Shown here: positions 22,729 to 36,262 of the stretch, one piece after another
Position numbering within the stretch: the first letter of the stretch is position 1
How the letters are laid out: each line of letters begins with the position of its first letter
Origin: Pseudomonas fluorescens
GTDB lineage: Bacteria > Pseudomonadota > Gammaproteobacteria > Pseudomonadales > Pseudomonadaceae
Assembly (NCBI RefSeq): GCF_018614775.1
Contig: NZ_JAGGOF010000019.1
Coordinates: forward strand, 1 to 64,000
DNA: 64,000 bases
Direction of reading: 5' to 3'
Position numbers and translations under genes: made by a program
The notes under the pieces: model-generated
Database searches by the model: none
Told to the model about the DNA's origin: nothing
The model's input: the letters and a program-made list of their open reading frames with translations, nothing else

Positions 22729-22753
22729 GCTAATGATAATAGCTATTATTAGC
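22729..22753. promoter_or_regulatory. Fur box upstream of fecI-type gene
   Basis: GC-TAATGATAATAGCTATTATTA-GC is a nearly perfect 25-bp palindrome built from the repeats that Fur recognises (GATAAT / ATTATC type). It lies immediately upstream of the sigma-factor start and probably overlaps its promoter. Confidence 0.85.
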
Positions 22754-22857
22754 TTCTGTTACGTCTTCTCACAATAGCCCCGGGGCTCCCATCAACAAGC
22801 TTTTCAGTTTTAGCTTGACGCAACGTGCTTGAGGGGCGCGCAAGCACGATTAAGCCC

Positions 22858-23120
22858 TGTGAATAACTGCCCCTGAGCCAGGTTGATAAGCCCCCTCAAA
22901 AACTGAAGATAACCGTCTCTGTGGATAACACGCCTATTCATCCACAGGCTTACACCGCTTATCCAAGCCCCTCATTGCCACATGACCACAGGGTTTTGAA
23001 ACGCTGTACATAGCGTAAATGAAGGCCTGTATGGTTTTATCCACAGATAATCAGCTCAGTAAGAATAAACATAAAAACAAAGGTTTTATAAATTTCTTTC
23101 TTTTTTATTTCTTTAACCGC
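22858..23120. other. Second DnaA-box cluster with AT-rich tract
   Basis: The 548-bp spacer upstream of mnmG has no gene. It holds two exact DnaA boxes (22920-22928, 23038-23046), two with one mismatch (22858-22866, 22938-22946) and a weaker one (22959-22967). A strongly AT-rich tract follows at about 23055-23120. This repeats the layout of oriC, where the last box also precedes the AT-rich part. Second origin-like regions near gidA have been discussed for pseudomonads; whether this one initiates replication is unknown. A TATACT -10-like element at 23180-23185 may serve mnmG. Confidence 0.7.
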
Positions 23121-23265
23121 GAGTTCTCCACAGCTGGTTAAATTTTGTGCAAAGGGTTCTTTAGGAAGGGCGAAGTCCCTATACTTGCCGACCTGGCTCA
23201 AAACGCCCGATGGCCAGAGTCAAAACCTATTTCCGAATTACCTGAATTAAGCAGGCACGAGGTGC

Positions 23266-25161
23266 GTGGTGGATTTCCCTTCCCGTTTTGAAGTGATCGT
23301 CATCGGCGGCGGTCATGCCGGTACCGAGGCAGCACTTGCATCAGCACGCATGGAAGCCAAAACCCTGTTGCTGACGCATAACGTGGAAACCCTCGGCGCC
23401 ATGAGCTGCAACCCCGCCATTGGTGGGATCGGTAAAAGCCACCTGGTCAAGGAAATCGACGCCCTTGGCGGCGCCATGGCGATTGCCACGGATAAAGGCG
23501 GTATTCAGTTTCGCGTGTTGAACAGCCGCAAAGGCCCGGCCGTACGCGCCACTCGCGCCCAGGCCGACCGGGTCCTGTACAAGGCCGCTGTCCGCGAAAT
23601 CCTGGAGAACCAGCCGAACCTGTGGATATTTCAACAGGCTGCCGATGACCTGATCGTCGAGCAGGACCAGGTCCGCGGCGTGATTACGCAAATGGGCCTG
23701 CGGTTCTTCGCCGATTCGGTTGTGTTGGCCACCGGGACCTTCCTCGGCGGACTTATCCACATCGGTATGCAGAACTATTCCGGTGGCCGCGCTGGCGATC
23801 CGCCTTCCATTGCGTTGGCCCAGCGCCTGCGTGAGTTACCACTGCGTGTTGGCCGCCTGAAAACCGGTACCCCGCCGCGTATCGATGGCCGGTCGGTGGA
23901 TTTTTCGGTCATGACCGAGCAACCGGGCGACACGCCGATCCCGGTGATGTCGTTCATGGGGTCGAAAGAGCAGCATCCGCAGCAGGTGAGCTGCTGGATC
24001 ACCCACACCAATGCCCGTACTCACGAAATCATTGCTGCCAACCTGGATCGTTCGCCGATGTATTCCGGCGTGATCGAGGGCATCGGCCCGCGTTATTGCC
24101 CGTCGATCGAAGACAAGATTCATCGCTTTGCCGACAAGGAAAGCCATCAGGTCTTCATCGAGCCCGAAGGCCTGACCACGCACGAGCTGTACCCGAACGG
24201 AATCTCCACATCCCTGCCGTTCGATGTGCAACTGCAGATCGTCCAATCGATTCGCGGGATGGAAAACGCCCACATCGTTCGCCCCGGTTACGCCATCGAG
24301 TACGATTACTTCGACCCGCGTGACCTGAAGTACAGCCTGGAAACCAAAGTCATTGGCGGCCTGTTCTTTGCCGGTCAGATCAACGGCACCACCGGTTATG
24401 AAGAGGCTGGTGCCCAAGGTTTGTTGGCCGGTGCAAATGCTGCGCTGCGTGCCCAAGGCAAGGACAGCTGGTGTCCACGTCGCGATGAGGCGTACATCGG
24501 CGTGCTGGTGGACGACCTGATTACCCTGGGTACCCAGGAACCGTACCGGATGTTCACGTCCCGCGCCGAATATCGGCTGATCCTGCGTGAAGACAACGCC
24601 GACCTGCGCCTGACCGAGAAAGGCCGTGAGCTGGGGCTGGTGGATGACGTGCGTTGGGCCGCGTTCTGCAAGAAACGCGAGAGTATCGAACTGGAAGAGC
24701 AGCGCCTGAAAAGCACCTGGGTTCGTCCCGGTACGGAACAGGGCGATGCCATTGCCGCGAAATTCGGTACGCCGCTGACCCACGAATACAATTTGCTCAA
24801 CCTGTTGAGCCGTCCGGAGATCGACTATGCCGGGCTGGTGGAAGTGACCGGCCAAGGCGCAGAAGATCCACAGGTGGCCGAACAGGTCGAGATCAAGACC
24901 AAATACGCCGGGTACATCGATCGCCAGCAGGATGAAATCGCCCGTCTGCGCGCCAGCGAAGACACGAAACTGCCTGTGGATATCGACTACACCGGGATTT
25001 CCGGGTTGTCGAAGGAAATCCAGAGCAAGCTTGGCGCTACGCGTCCGGAGACCCTGGGCCAGGCCTCGCGCATCCCCGGCGTGACGCCTGCGGCCATTTC
25101 CCTGTTGATGATTCATTTGAAAAAACGCGGCGCGGGCCGCCAGTTGGAGCAAAGCGCTTGA
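23266..25161 (+). CDS. mnmG: tRNA uridine-5-carboxymethylaminomethyl modification enzyme MnmG
   Basis: This 631-residue FAD-dependent partner of MnmE modifies wobble uridine 34 of tRNAs. The N-terminal dinucleotide-binding motif is [18 protein letters not shown] (about residues 11-28). The conserved [26 protein letters not shown] and [11 protein letters not shown] follow. Length is standard. GTG at 23266 is the usual Pseudomonas start ([10 protein letters not shown]); a GTG one codon later is equally possible. It contains an exact DnaA box at 23753-23761, and its stop overlaps the rsmG start. Confidence 0.97.
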   Translation: MVDFPSRFEVIVIGGGHAGTEAALASARMEAKTLLLTHNVETLGAMSCNPAIGGIGKSHLVKEIDALGGAMAIATDKGGIQFRVLNSRKGPAVRATRAQADRVLYKAAVREILENQPNLWIFQQAADDLIVEQDQVRGVITQMGLRFFADSVVLATGTFLGGLIHIGMQNYSGGRAGDPPSIALAQRLRELPLRVGRLKTGTPPRIDGRSVDFSVMTEQPGDTPIPVMSFMGSKEQHPQQVSCWITHTNARTHEIIAANLDRSPMYSGVIEGIGPRYCPSIEDKIHRFADKESHQVFIEPEGLTTHELYPNGISTSLPFDVQLQIVQSIRGMENAHIVRPGYAIEYDYFDPRDLKYSLETKVIGGLFFAGQINGTTGYEEAGAQGLLAGANAALRAQGKDSWCPRRDEAYIGVLVDDLITLGTQEPYRMFTSRAEYRLILREDNADLRLTEKGRELGLVDDVRWAAFCKKRESIELEEQRLKSTWVRPGTEQGDAIAAKFGTPLTHEYNLLNLLSRPEIDYAGLVEVTGQGAEDPQVAEQVEIKTKYAGYIDRQQDEIARLRASEDTKLPVDIDYTGISGLSKEIQSKLGATRPETLGQASRIPGVTPAAISLLMIHLKKRGAGRQLEQSA

Positions 25162-25802
25162 GTTCGATGGTCACCTCGCAACACGCCGAAGAGTTATCCA
25201 CAGGTGCCCGGCAACTTGGCGTCAGCCTGACCGAAGCCCAGCACGCGCAGTTGCTGGGTTACCTGGCGTTGCTGATCAAGTGGAACAAGGCCTACAACCT
25301 GACCGCGGTGCGCGATCCGGATGAAATGGTCTCGCGCCATCTGCTCGACAGCCTCAGCGTCATGTCCTTCATCGAAGACGGTCGCTGGCTGGATGTGGGC
25401 AGCGGTGGCGGCATGCCGGGGATCCCGCTGTCGATCCTGTTTCCCGGCTCGCAAGTGACCTGCCTGGACAGCAACGGCAAGAAGACCCGCTTCCTGACCC
25501 AGGTCAAACTCGAACTCAAACTGGACAACCTGCAAGTTATCCACAGTCGCGTCGAAGCGTTCCAGCCAGCCGAGCCTTTCAACGGGATTATTTCCCGGGC
25601 GTTCAGCAGCATGGAGAATTTCAGCAACTGGACTCGCCACTTGGGCGATGCCAACACGCGCTGGCTGGCAATGAAGGGCGTTCATCCGGCCGATGAGCTG
25701 GTAGCATTGCCAGCAGACTTCCACCTCGATAGCGAACACGCCTTGGCCGTACCTGGTTGCCAAGGCCAACGCCATCTGCTGATACTGCGCCGCACGGCAT
25801 GA
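25158..25802 (+). CDS. rsmG: 16S rRNA (guanine-527-N7)-methyltransferase RsmG
   Basis: This 214-residue SAM-dependent enzyme methylates G527 of 16S rRNA; its loss gives low-level streptomycin resistance in other bacteria. The SAM site [17 protein letters not shown] and the following [11 protein letters not shown] are visible. The likely start is TTG at 25158, overlapping the mnmG stop; an ATG at 25167 would shorten it by three residues. Two exact DnaA boxes lie inside (25194-25202, 25537-25545). Confidence 0.95.
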   Translation: MSSMVTSQHAEELSTGARQLGVSLTEAQHAQLLGYLALLIKWNKAYNLTAVRDPDEMVSRHLLDSLSVMSFIEDGRWLDVGSGGGMPGIPLSILFPGSQVTCLDSNGKKTRFLTQVKLELKLDNLQVIHSRVEAFQPAEPFNGIISRAFSSMENFSNWTRHLGDANTRWLAMKGVHPADELVALPADFHLDSEHALAVPGCQGQRHLLILRRTA

Positions 25803-25820
25803 TTGGGAACACAAGCAAGA

Positions 25821-26618
25821 ATGGCTAAGGTATTCGCGATAGCGAACCAGAAGGGTGGTGTGGGCAAGACCACCACCTGCATCAACCTCGCAGCATCCCT
25901 GGTCGCGACCAAGCGCCGGGTGCTGTTGATCGATCTCGATCCACAGGGCAACGCCACCATGGGTAGCGGTGTGGATAAACATGGCCTGGAAAACTCCATC
26001 TACGACGTGCTGATCGGCGAATGCGATCTCGGCCAGGCCATGCACTTTTCCGAACACGGCGGTTACCAACTGCTGCCGGCCAACCGTGACCTGACCGCGG
26101 CCGAAGTGGTCCTGCTGGAAATGCAGATGAAAGAGAGCCGTCTGCGCAGCGCCCTGGCGCCGATCCGGGAGAATTACGACTACATCCTGATCGACTGCCC
26201 GCCGTCGCTGTCGATGCTGACGCTCAATGCCCTGGTGGCCGCCGATGGCGTGATCATCCCGATGCAGTGCGAGTATTTCGCCCTGGAAGGGTTGAGCGAC
26301 CTTGTGGATAACATCAAGCGCATCGCCGAGCTGCTGAACCCGGAGCTGAAGGTCGAAGGCTTGCTGCGGACCATGTACGACCCGCGTCTTAGCCTGATGA
26401 ACGACGTCTCGGCCCAGCTCAAGGAACACTTCGGCGAGCAGCTCTACGACACCGTCATTCCGCGTAACATCCGCCTGGCCGAAGCGCCGAGCTACGGCAT
26501 GCCAGCATTGGCCTACGACAAACAATCCCGTGGTGCGCTGGCCTACCTGGCCCTGGCAGGCGAGATGGTTCGCCGTCAGCGTCGTAACCCCCGCACCGCT
26601 GCTGCCCAGCCAACTTAA
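25821..26618 (+). CDS. parA: Chromosome partitioning ATPase ParA (Soj)
   Basis: This 265-residue deviant-Walker ATPase moves ParB-parS complexes to segregate replicated origins. The motif KGGVGKTT is at 11-18, with the signature lysine, followed by DLDPQGNATMGSG. The ATG at 25821 gives the conserved MAKVFAIANQKGG. It lies 19 bp after rsmG and 10 bp before parB. Two exact DnaA boxes (25970-25978, 26303-26311) fall within the coding sequence. Confidence 0.97.
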   Translation: MAKVFAIANQKGGVGKTTTCINLAASLVATKRRVLLIDLDPQGNATMGSGVDKHGLENSIYDVLIGECDLGQAMHFSEHGGYQLLPANRDLTAAEVVLLEMQMKESRLRSALAPIRENYDYILIDCPPSLSMLTLNALVAADGVIIPMQCEYFALEGLSDLVDNIKRIAELLNPELKVEGLLRTMYDPRLSLMNDVSAQLKEHFGEQLYDTVIPRNIRLAEAPSYGMPALAYDKQSRGALAYLALAGEMVRRQRRNPRTAAAQPT

Positions 26619-26627
26619 GGAAACCCC

Positions 26628-27500
26628 ATGGCCGTCAAGAAACGAGGTCTCGGACGTGGACTGGATGCACTGCTCAGTGGTCCCACGGTCAGTTCGCTGG
26701 AAGAACAGGCCGTACAGGTGGATGAGCGCGAGTTGCAGCACCTGCCGCTGGACCTGATCCAGCGCGGCAAATACCAGCCGCGCCGGGACATGGATCCGCA
26801 AGCGCTGGAAGAGCTGGCCCAATCGATCAAGAGCCAGGGCGTGATGCAGCCCATCGTGGTACGTCCGATCGCCAACGGGCGCTTCGAAATCATTGCGGGT
26901 GAACGCCGTTGGCGCGCCAGTCAGCAGGCCGGCAAGGAAACCATTCCGGCCATGGTCCGCGACGTGCCCGACGAAACCGCCATTGCCATGGCGCTGATCG
27001 AGAATATCCAGCGCGAAGACCTCAACCCGATCGAAGAAGCGGTAGCTCTGCAGCGTCTGCAGCAGGAATTCCAGCTGACCCAGCAACAGGTGGCCGAGGC
27101 GGTGGGCAAGTCCCGCGTGACCGTGGCGAACCTGCTGCGGCTGATTGCGTTGCCGGAAGTGATCAAGACCATGTTGTCCCATGGCGATCTGGAAATGGGT
27201 CATGCCCGGGCGTTGCTCGGTTTACCGGAAAATCAACAGGTTGAAGGGGCGCGACATGTTGTCGCACGCGGTCTCACCGTGCGCCAAACCGAGGCACTGG
27301 TTCGCCAGTGGCTGAGCGGCAAACCGGCCCCTGTCGAAGCCCCCAAACCCGACCCGGACATCGCCCGCCTGGAACAGCGCCTGGCCGAGCGCCTGGGCTC
27401 TGCGGTGCAGATTCGCCATGGCAAGAAGGGCAAGGGCCAACTGGTAATCGGTTACAACTCCCTCGATGAGCTGCAAGGTGTTCTTGCGCACATTCGCTGA
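26628..27500 (+). CDS. parB: Chromosome partitioning protein ParB (Spo0J)
   Basis: This 290-residue CTP-dependent DNA clamp binds parS. The N-terminus MAVKKRGLGRGLDALLSG is the ParA-interacting segment. The CTP-binding box region includes IIAGERRWRAS. A helix-turn-helix for parS (LTQQQVAEAVGKSRVTVANLLRL) follows, then a C-terminal dimerisation domain. Its probable targets are the two parS sites in recF. The start ATG has AAGGA just upstream. Confidence 0.97.
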   Translation: MAVKKRGLGRGLDALLSGPTVSSLEEQAVQVDERELQHLPLDLIQRGKYQPRRDMDPQALEELAQSIKSQGVMQPIVVRPIANGRFEIIAGERRWRASQQAGKETIPAMVRDVPDETAIAMALIENIQREDLNPIEEAVALQRLQQEFQLTQQQVAEAVGKSRVTVANLLRLIALPEVIKTMLSHGDLEMGHARALLGLPENQQVEGARHVVARGLTVRQTEALVRQWLSGKPAPVEAPKPDPDIARLEQRLAERLGSAVQIRHGKKGKGQLVIGYNSLDELQGVLAHIR

Positions 27501-27545
27501 AACAATTGTCTTTGTAGCGCGCAGTCGGAAATCACTACCCGGCAG

Positions 27546-27574
27546 TTGAATAGGGGCAGAACCGCCCCTATACT
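27546..27574 (+). promoter_or_regulatory. Sigma70 promoter of the atp operon
   Basis: TTGAAT (27546-27551) and TATACT (27569-27574) are 17 bp apart, about 75 bp upstream of atpI. The spacer is a 7-bp inverted repeat, TAGGGGC-N6-GCCCCTA (27551-27570), which may be a regulator site or the end of the parB transcript. Confidence 0.7.
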
Positions 27575-27648
27575 CTGCGCGCATTTTGTCGGCACAAATT
27601 ATGCCAAGTTATTGAATGATGGCAGCCGACCCTTGGAGAGCAAAAGCG

Positions 27649-28942
<1,294 letters not shown>

Positions 28943-29059
28943 GGCCAGTCTCGACTAGTCTGATGTCCTTCCCGGTCAAACGGGAGGGAGCCTGAACCGG
29001 GCAGATGAAACGATTTGTTTTACCGCTTTAATCTAAAAAACCTAAACCATACGACGTAA

Positions 29060-29332
<273 letters not shown>

Positions 29333-29333
29333 T

Positions 29334-29352
29334 TACTCGAGGTTTTCGAGTA
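29334..29352 (+). promoter_or_regulatory. Hairpin in the atpE-atpF spacer
   Basis: TACTCGA and TCGAGTA pair over a 5-nt loop, directly after the atpE stop. With no long T-run it is more likely an mRNA-processing or stabilising hairpin protecting the atpE message than a terminator. Confidence 0.5.
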
Positions 29353-29390
29353 GTTTGATGTGATGGACAACGTAACTGCGAGGTGTTGGC

Positions 29391-29861
29391 GTGAACATTA
29401 ATGCGACCCTGATTGGCCAGTCCGTTGCGTTCCTGATTTTTGTAGTGTTCTGCATGAAGTTCGTATGGCCTCCGGTCATTGCGGCATTGCACGAACGTCA
29501 AAAGAAGATCGCTGATGGTCTGGACGCTGCCAGCCGAGCAGCTCGCGACTTGGAGTTGGCCCATGAGAAAGTGGGTCAGCAACTGCGCGAAGCGAAAGCT
29601 CAGGCAGCTGAAATCATCGAGCAAGCCAAGAAACGCGGTACCCAGATTGTCGACGAAGCCCGTGAACAGGCTCGTGTCGAAGCTGACCGTGTGAAGGCCC
29701 AGGCTCAAGCCGAGATCGAACAGGAACTGAACAGTGTCAAAGACGCGCTGCGTGCCCAAGTGGGTAGCCTGGCCGTTGGCGGTGCTTCGAAGATCCTGGG
29801 TGCCACAATCGATCAAAACGCGCACGCAGAGCTGGTTAACCAACTGGCTGCTGAAATCTAA
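29391..29861 (+). CDS. atpF: F0F1 ATP synthase subunit B
   Basis: This 156-residue peripheral-stalk subunit has an N-terminal membrane helix (about residues 5-27, [19 protein letters not shown]). A long charged coiled coil follows (about 35-125). It holds F1 against rotation. The start is GTG ([10 protein letters not shown]) with GAGGTG upstream. It is followed after 12 bp by atpH. Confidence 0.96.
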   Translation: MNINATLIGQSVAFLIFVVFCMKFVWPPVIAALHERQKKIADGLDAASRAARDLELAHEKVGQQLREAKAQAAEIIEQAKKRGTQIVDEAREQARVEADRVKAQAQAEIEQELNSVKDALRAQVGSLAVGGASKILGATIDQNAHAELVNQLAAEI

Positions 29862-29873
29862 GCGAGGGCGATC

Positions 29874-30410
29874 ATGGCAGAACTGACCACGTTGGCCCGA
29901 CCTTACGCTAAGGCGGCCTTCGAGCACGCTCAGGCCCACCAGCAACTGGCCAATTGGTCAGCCATGCTCGGCCTGGCTGCAGCGGTGTCGCAAGACGACA
30001 CCATGCAGCGCGTGCTCAAGGCCCCGCGACTGACGAGCGCAGAAAAGGCCGCCACGTTCATTGACGTGTGCGGCGACAAGTTCGATGCCAAGGCACAGAA
30101 TTTCATTCACGTCGTTGCCGAAAACGACCGTCTCCCGCTTCTGCCGGAGATCGCCGCTCTTTTCGACCTGTACAAGGCTGAGCAAGAGAAGTCGGTAGAC
30201 GTGGAAGTAACCAGTGCTTTTGCATTGAACCAAGAACAGCAAGACAAACTCGCCAAGGTTCTCAGTGCACGACTCAACCGGGAAGTGCGCCTGCAAGTCG
30301 AGGAAGACAAATCCCTTATTGGGGGTGTTGTCATCCGCGCCGGCGACCTGGTTATCGATGGCTCGATTCGCGGCAAAATCGCGAAACTTGCCGAAGCATT
30401 GAAATCTTGA
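29874..30410 (+). CDS. atpH: F0F1 ATP synthase subunit delta
   Basis: This 178-residue peripheral-stalk subunit connects the b subunits to the top of F1. The typical N-terminus [18 protein letters not shown] and the C-terminal [22 protein letters not shown]-like segment (here ending [13 protein letters not shown]) are present. Normal length and position between atpF and atpA. Confidence 0.96.
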   Translation: MAELTTLARPYAKAAFEHAQAHQQLANWSAMLGLAAAVSQDDTMQRVLKAPRLTSAEKAATFIDVCGDKFDAKAQNFIHVVAENDRLPLLPEIAALFDLYKAEQEKSVDVEVTSAFALNQEQQDKLAKVLSARLNREVRLQVEEDKSLIGGVVIRAGDLVIDGSIRGKIAKLAEALKS

Positions 30411-30431
30411 GTTTGAAGGGGCAGCAGAGCA

Positions 30432-31976
30432 ATGCAGCAACTCAATCCTTCCGAAATAAGTGAAATTATCAAGGGCCGCATCGACAAGCTCGATGTGACC
30501 TCCCAAGCCCGTAACGAAGGCACTGTCGTCAGCGTATCTGACGGCATCGTGCGGATTCACGGTCTGGCCGACGTCATGTACGGCGAGATGATCGAGTTTC
30601 CGGGCGGCGTCTACGGTATGGCCCTCAACCTTGAGCAAGACTCTGTAGGTGCCGTTGTACTGGGCGCCTACACGACTCTGGCCGAAGGCATGAGCGCCAA
30701 GTGCACCGGCCGCATCCTCGAAGTTCCGGTAGGTAAGGAACTGCTGGGTCGCGTTGTCGACGCACTGGGTAACCCTGTTGACGGCAAAGGTCCGCTGAAC
30801 AACACCGAGACCGACGCGGTCGAGAAAGTTGCTCCAGGCGTGATCTGGCGTAAGTCGGTAGACCAGCCTGTACAGACTGGCTACAAGGCTGTCGATGCCA
30901 TGATCCCGGTCGGCCGTGGCCAGCGTGAGCTGATCATCGGTGACCGTCAGATCGGTAAGACCGCTCTGGCGATCGACGCGATCATCAACCAGAAAAACAG
31001 CGGCATCTTCTGCGTCTACGTGGCAATCGGTCAGAAACAATCGACCATCGCCAACGTGGTTCGCAAGCTGGAAGAGAACGGCGCCCTGGCCAACACCATC
31101 ATCGTGGCGGCCAGTGCTTCGGAATCGGCCGCGCTGCAATTCCTGGCACCGTACTCCGGTTGCACCATGGGCGAATACTTCCGCGACCGCGGTGAAGACG
31201 CGCTGATCGTTTATGACGATCTGTCCAAGCAAGCAGTGGCTTACCGCCAGATCTCCCTGCTGCTGCGCCGTCCACCAGGCCGTGAAGCCTACCCAGGCGA
31301 CGTGTTCTATCTCCACTCCCGTCTGCTGGAGCGCGCATCCCGCGTTTCGGAAGAGTACGTAGAGAAGTTCACCAACGGCGCAGTGACTGGCAAGACCGGT
31401 TCCCTGACCGCGTTGCCGATCATCGAAACCCAGGCTGGCGACGTTTCCGCGTTCGTTCCGACCAACGTGATTTCCATCACCGACGGTCAGATCTTCCTGG
31501 AATCGGCCATGTTCAACTCGGGCATCCGTCCTGCTGTGAACGCCGGTGTTTCGGTATCCCGTGTGGGTGGTGCCGCGCAGACCAAGATCATCAAGAAGCT
31601 GTCCGGTGGTATCCGTACCGCCCTGGCCCAGTACCGTGAACTGGCGGCATTCGCCCAGTTCGCTTCTGATCTGGACGAAGCGACCCGTAAGCAACTTGAG
31701 CATGGTCAGCGCGTTACCGAGCTGATGAAGCAGAAGCAATACGCACCGATGTCGATCGCTGACATGGCGCTGTCGCTGTATGCCGCTGAGCGTGGGTTCC
31801 TGACTGACATTGAAATCGCCAAGATCGGCAGCTTCGAACAAGCGCTGATTGCTTTCTTCAACCGCGATCACGCCGATTTGATGGCCAAGATCAACGTGAA
31901 GGGTGACTTCAATGACGAAATCGACGCTGGCCTCAAGGCCGGTATCGAGAAGTTCAAGGCCACCCAAACCTGGTAA
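30432..31976 (+). CDS. atpA: F0F1 ATP synthase subunit alpha
   Basis: This 514-residue non-catalytic nucleotide-binding subunit of F1 has a Walker A GDRQIGKT near residue 170. The arginine-finger-bearing [21 protein letters not shown] region follows in the C-terminal half. Length is standard. It is followed by a strong 10-bp intercistronic hairpin before atpG. Confidence 0.98.
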   Translation: MQQLNPSEISEIIKGRIDKLDVTSQARNEGTVVSVSDGIVRIHGLADVMYGEMIEFPGGVYGMALNLEQDSVGAVVLGAYTTLAEGMSAKCTGRILEVPVGKELLGRVVDALGNPVDGKGPLNNTETDAVEKVAPGVIWRKSVDQPVQTGYKAVDAMIPVGRGQRELIIGDRQIGKTALAIDAIINQKNSGIFCVYVAIGQKQSTIANVVRKLEENGALANTIIVAASASESAALQFLAPYSGCTMGEYFRDRGEDALIVYDDLSKQAVAYRQISLLLRRPPGREAYPGDVFYLHSRLLERASRVSEEYVEKFTNGAVTGKTGSLTALPIIETQAGDVSAFVPTNVISITDGQIFLESAMFNSGIRPAVNAGVSVSRVGGAAQTKIIKKLSGGIRTALAQYRELAAFAQFASDLDEATRKQLEHGQRVTELMKQKQYAPMSIADMALSLYAAERGFLTDIEIAKIGSFEQALIAFFNRDHADLMAKINVKGDFNDEIDAGLKAGIEKFKATQTW

Positions 31977-31981
31977 GCCGC

Positions 31982-32005
31982 AGCGGGAGCCGCAAGGCTC
32001 CCGCT
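31982..32005 (+). promoter_or_regulatory. GCAA-loop hairpin between atpA and atpG
   Basis: AGCGGGAGCC (31982-31991) pairs perfectly with GGCTCCCGCT (31996-32005) across GCAA. No T-run follows, and atpG and atpD must be transcribed through it. A role in mRNA stability or partial attenuation is inferred. Confidence 0.65.
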
Positions 32006-32026
32006 TGCTAACCTGATAGGTGTTAC

Positions 32027-32887
32027 ATGGCAGGCGCAAAAGAGATTCGCAGTAAGATTGCGAGCATCAAAAGCACGCAAAAGATTACCAGCGCCATGGA
32101 AAAAGTGGCGGTCAGCAAAATGCGCAAGGCACAAATGCGCATGGCTGCTAGCCGTCCTTATGCGGAGCGCATCCGCCAGGTGATTGGTCATCTGGCCAAC
32201 GCCAACCCGGAATACCGCCACCCGTTCATGATCGACCGCGCCGTCAAGCGCGTCGGTTACGTTGTGGTGAGCAGTGACCGTGGTCTGTGCGGTGGCTTGA
32301 ACACCAACCTGTTCAAGGCCCTGGTCAAGGACATGGCGGTAAACCGCGAACAAGGCGTCGAGATCGATCTGTGCGTGGTCGGTAGCAAGGGTGCGGCTTT
32401 CTTCCGTAACTTCGGCGGTAACGTCGTCGCCGCTATCAGCCATCTGGGTGAAGAGCCGTCGATCAATGATCTGATCGGCAGCGTCAAGGTGATGCTGGAT
32501 GCTTATCTGGAAGGCCGGATCGACCGCCTGTCCGTGGTATCCAACAAGTTCATCAACACCATGACGCAACAGCCGACCGTGGAGCAGTTGATTCCACTGG
32601 TGGCGACCCCGGAACAGGAACTCAAGCACCACTGGGACTATCTCTACGAACCGGATGCCAAGGAGCTGCTTGACGGCTTGATGGTCCGCTACGTGGAGTC
32701 GCAGGTCTACCAGGCGGTGGTCGAGAACAACGCAGCTGAACAAGCCGCGCGGATGATCGCGATGAAGAACGCTACCGACAACGCCGGTGATTTGATCAGC
32801 GATTTGCAGCTGATCTACAACAAGGCGCGTCAGGCTGCGATCACCCAAGAGATCTCGGAAATCGTCGGCGGCGCTGCCGCGGTTTAA
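32027..32887 (+). CDS. atpG: F0F1 ATP synthase subunit gamma
   Basis: This 286-residue central shaft rotates inside the alpha3-beta3 ring. The N-terminal coiled coil ([35 protein letters not shown]) and the C-terminal helix (...AIQ-type, here [22 protein letters not shown]) are characteristic. Normal length and position. Confidence 0.97.
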   Translation: MAGAKEIRSKIASIKSTQKITSAMEKVAVSKMRKAQMRMAASRPYAERIRQVIGHLANANPEYRHPFMIDRAVKRVGYVVVSSDRGLCGGLNTNLFKALVKDMAVNREQGVEIDLCVVGSKGAAFFRNFGGNVVAAISHLGEEPSINDLIGSVKVMLDAYLEGRIDRLSVVSNKFINTMTQQPTVEQLIPLVATPEQELKHHWDYLYEPDAKELLDGLMVRYVESQVYQAVVENNAAEQAARMIAMKNATDNAGDLISDLQLIYNKARQAAITQEISEIVGGAAAV

Positions 32888-34291
<1,404 letters not shown>

Positions 34292-34296
34292 TCCCG

Positions 34297-34314
34297 GCGC
34301 CCGGTAACGGGCGC
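34297..34314 (+). promoter_or_regulatory. Hairpin between atpD and atpC
   Basis: GCGCCCG and CGGGCGC pair over a GTAA loop five bases after the atpD stop, followed by only a weak T-stretch. It may reduce atpC expression relative to atpD or protect the upstream message; this is inference. Confidence 0.55.
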
Positions 34315-34336
34315 TAATTTAGGTTGAGGCAATCAG

Positions 34337-34762
34337 ATGGCTATGACAGTCCATTGCGATATCGTCAGTGCGGAAGGGGAAATTTTCTCCGGTCTGGTCG
34401 AGTTTGTGGTTGCGCACGGTGAGCTGGGTGATCTTGGTATCGCCCTGGGTCATGCACCGCTGATCACCAGCTTGAAGCCAGGTCCGATCAGTCTGACCAA
34501 GCAGGGCGGGGAAAAGGAGGTGTTCTACATCTCTGGTGGTTTCCTCGAGGTTCAGCCGAACATGGTCAAGGTCCTTGCCGACACCGTGCAACGTGCTGCC
34601 GACCTGGACGAAGCGTCTGCTCAGGAAGCCGTCAAGGCTGCCGAGAAGGCCCTGCACGAAAAAGGCGCAGACTTCGACTATGGTTCTGCTGCTGCACGTC
34701 TGGCCGAGGCCGCAGCCCAGCTGCGCACCGTCCAGCAGATCCGCAAGAAGTTCGGCGGCTAA
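34337..34762 (+). CDS. atpC: F0F1 ATP synthase subunit epsilon
   Basis: This 141-residue subunit sits at the foot of the central stalk and inhibits ATP hydrolysis. An N-terminal beta-sandwich ([15 protein letters not shown]...[15 protein letters not shown]) is followed by a C-terminal helical hairpin rich in Ala and Glu. It is the last gene of the atp operon, ending at a terminator 30 bp downstream. Confidence 0.96.
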   Translation: MAMTVHCDIVSAEGEIFSGLVEFVVAHGELGDLGIALGHAPLITSLKPGPISLTKQGGEKEVFYISGGFLEVQPNMVKVLADTVQRAADLDEASAQEAVKAAEKALHEKGADFDYGSAAARLAEAAAQLRTVQQIRKKFGG

Positions 34763-34790
34763 GCCGTCCGCTTTCTGTGTGATTGATTAA

Positions 34791-34817
34791 AAAGGGTAGC
34801 CTCGGCTACCCTTTTTT
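34791..34817 (+). terminator. Rho-independent terminator of the atp operon
   Basis: AAAGGGTAGC (34791-34800) pairs with GCTACCCTTT (34805-34814) over a CTCG loop and is followed by T-rich sequence (CTTTTTTCTTTTTT). It lies between atpC and glmU. Confidence 0.93.
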
Positions 34818-34878
34818 CTTTTTTCAGACACTCATCATCTGGTCGCAGCCGCTGACCACCCAGGATTGGTAGCCAGTC

Positions 34879-36246
34879 ATGTCTCTCGAAATCGTTATCC
34901 TCGCGGCCGGTCAAGGCACCCGCATGCGTTCGGCGCTGCCCAAGGTCCTGCACCCGGTCGCCGGCAATTCCATGCTTGGCCATGTTATCCACAGCGCTCG
35001 TCAACTTGATCCACAGCGCATTCACGTGGTGATTGGCCATGGCGCCGACGCCGTGCGCGAGCGCCTGGCGGCCGATGACCTTAACTTCGTCCTGCAGGAC
35101 AAGCAGCTCGGGACAGGGCATGCGGTCGCCCAAGCCGTACCATTCATCACCGCTGACACCGTGCTGATTCTCTACGGCGATGTACCGCTGATCGAAGTCG
35201 ATACCTTGCAGCGCCTGCTTAAGCATGTCGCGCCCCAGCAACTGGGCCTGTTGACCGTCGAACTGAACGACCCCACGGGTTACGGGCGTATCGTGCGCAA
35301 CGCCGACGGCCAGGTTACCGCCATTGTCGAGCAGAAAGACGCCAACGAAGCCCAGCGAGCGATCACCGAAGGCAATACCGGCATCCTTGCGGTACCGGCT
35401 GAGCGCCTGGGCGACTGGATGAGTCGCCTGTCGAACAACAACGCCCAAGGCGAGTATTATCTGACCGACGTGATTGCCATGGCGGTCGCCGACGGGCTGG
35501 TGGTTGCCACCGAACAGCCGCTGGACGCCATGGAAGTGCAGGGCGCCAATGATCGCAAGCAGCTGGCCGAACTGGAGCGCCACTACCAGCTGCGCGCCGC
35601 TGGCCGCCTGATGGCCCAAGGCGTGACCCTGCGTGACCCGGCCCGTTTTGATGTGCGCGGTGAAGTCAGCGTGGGCCGCGACGTGGTCATCGACATCAAC
35701 GTCATCCTTGAAGGCAACGTCGTGATCGAAGACGACGTGGTTATCGGCCCGAACTGCGTGATCAAGGACAGCACCCTGCGCAAAGGCGTGGTGATCAAGG
35801 CCAACAGTCACCTAGATGGCGTGGTCATGGGTGAAGGCAGCGACGCCGGCCCGTTCGCCCGCTTGCGTCCCGGCTCGGTCCTGGATGCCGGCGCCCATGT
35901 GGGTAACTTCGTCGAGCTGAAGAACGCTCATCTGGGCGAAGGTGCCAAAGCCGGCCACTTGACGTATCTGGGTGACGCTGAAGTGGGGGCTCGCACCAAT
36001 GTTGGCGCCGGTACCATCACCTGCAATTACGATGGCGCGAATAAGTGGAAGACCGTGTTGGGTGAAGATGTCTTCATCGGCTCCAATAACTCGCTGGTGG
36101 CGCCTGTGGATATCTCTAACGGTGCAACGACAGCGGCAGGTTCGACCATCACTCAAAATGTGGATAAGTCCCAATTGGCCGTAGGCCGTGCGCGTCAGCG
36201 CAATATCGACAATTGGAAGCGTCCGGAAAAGATCAAGAAGCCCTAA
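34879..36246 (+). CDS. glmU: Bifunctional GlmU (N-acetylglucosamine-1-phosphate uridyltransferase / glucosamine-1-phosphate acetyltransferase)
   Basis: This 455-residue bifunctional enzyme makes UDP-GlcNAc, the precursor of peptidoglycan and lipid A. The N-terminal pyrophosphorylase signature [11 protein letters not shown] is at about 7-17. The C-terminal half is a left-handed beta helix of hexapeptide repeats with [14 protein letters not shown] and [14 protein letters not shown]. glmS follows after one regulator gene, grouping two steps of the same pathway. Exact DnaA boxes lie at 34985-34993 and 36159-36167, and another just after the stop at 36249-36257. Confidence 0.97.
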   Translation: MSLEIVILAAGQGTRMRSALPKVLHPVAGNSMLGHVIHSARQLDPQRIHVVIGHGADAVRERLAADDLNFVLQDKQLGTGHAVAQAVPFITADTVLILYGDVPLIEVDTLQRLLKHVAPQQLGLLTVELNDPTGYGRIVRNADGQVTAIVEQKDANEAQRAITEGNTGILAVPAERLGDWMSRLSNNNAQGEYYLTDVIAMAVADGLVVATEQPLDAMEVQGANDRKQLAELERHYQLRAAGRLMAQGVTLRDPARFDVRGEVSVGRDVVIDINVILEGNVVIEDDVVIGPNCVIKDSTLRKGVVIKANSHLDGVVMGEGSDAGPFARLRPGSVLDAGAHVGNFVELKNAHLGEGAKAGHLTYLGDAEVGARTNVGAGTITCNYDGANKWKTVLGEDVFIGSNNSLVAPVDISNGATTAAGSTITQNVDKSQLAVGRARQRNIDNWKRPEKIKKP

Positions 36247-36262
36247 AGTTATCCACACCCTC

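Noticed and set aside
29958-32039. 693-codon open frame on the minus strand opposite atpH-atpA
   Set aside because: Shadow frame of the highly conserved atp genes in high-GC DNA; no recognisable protein.
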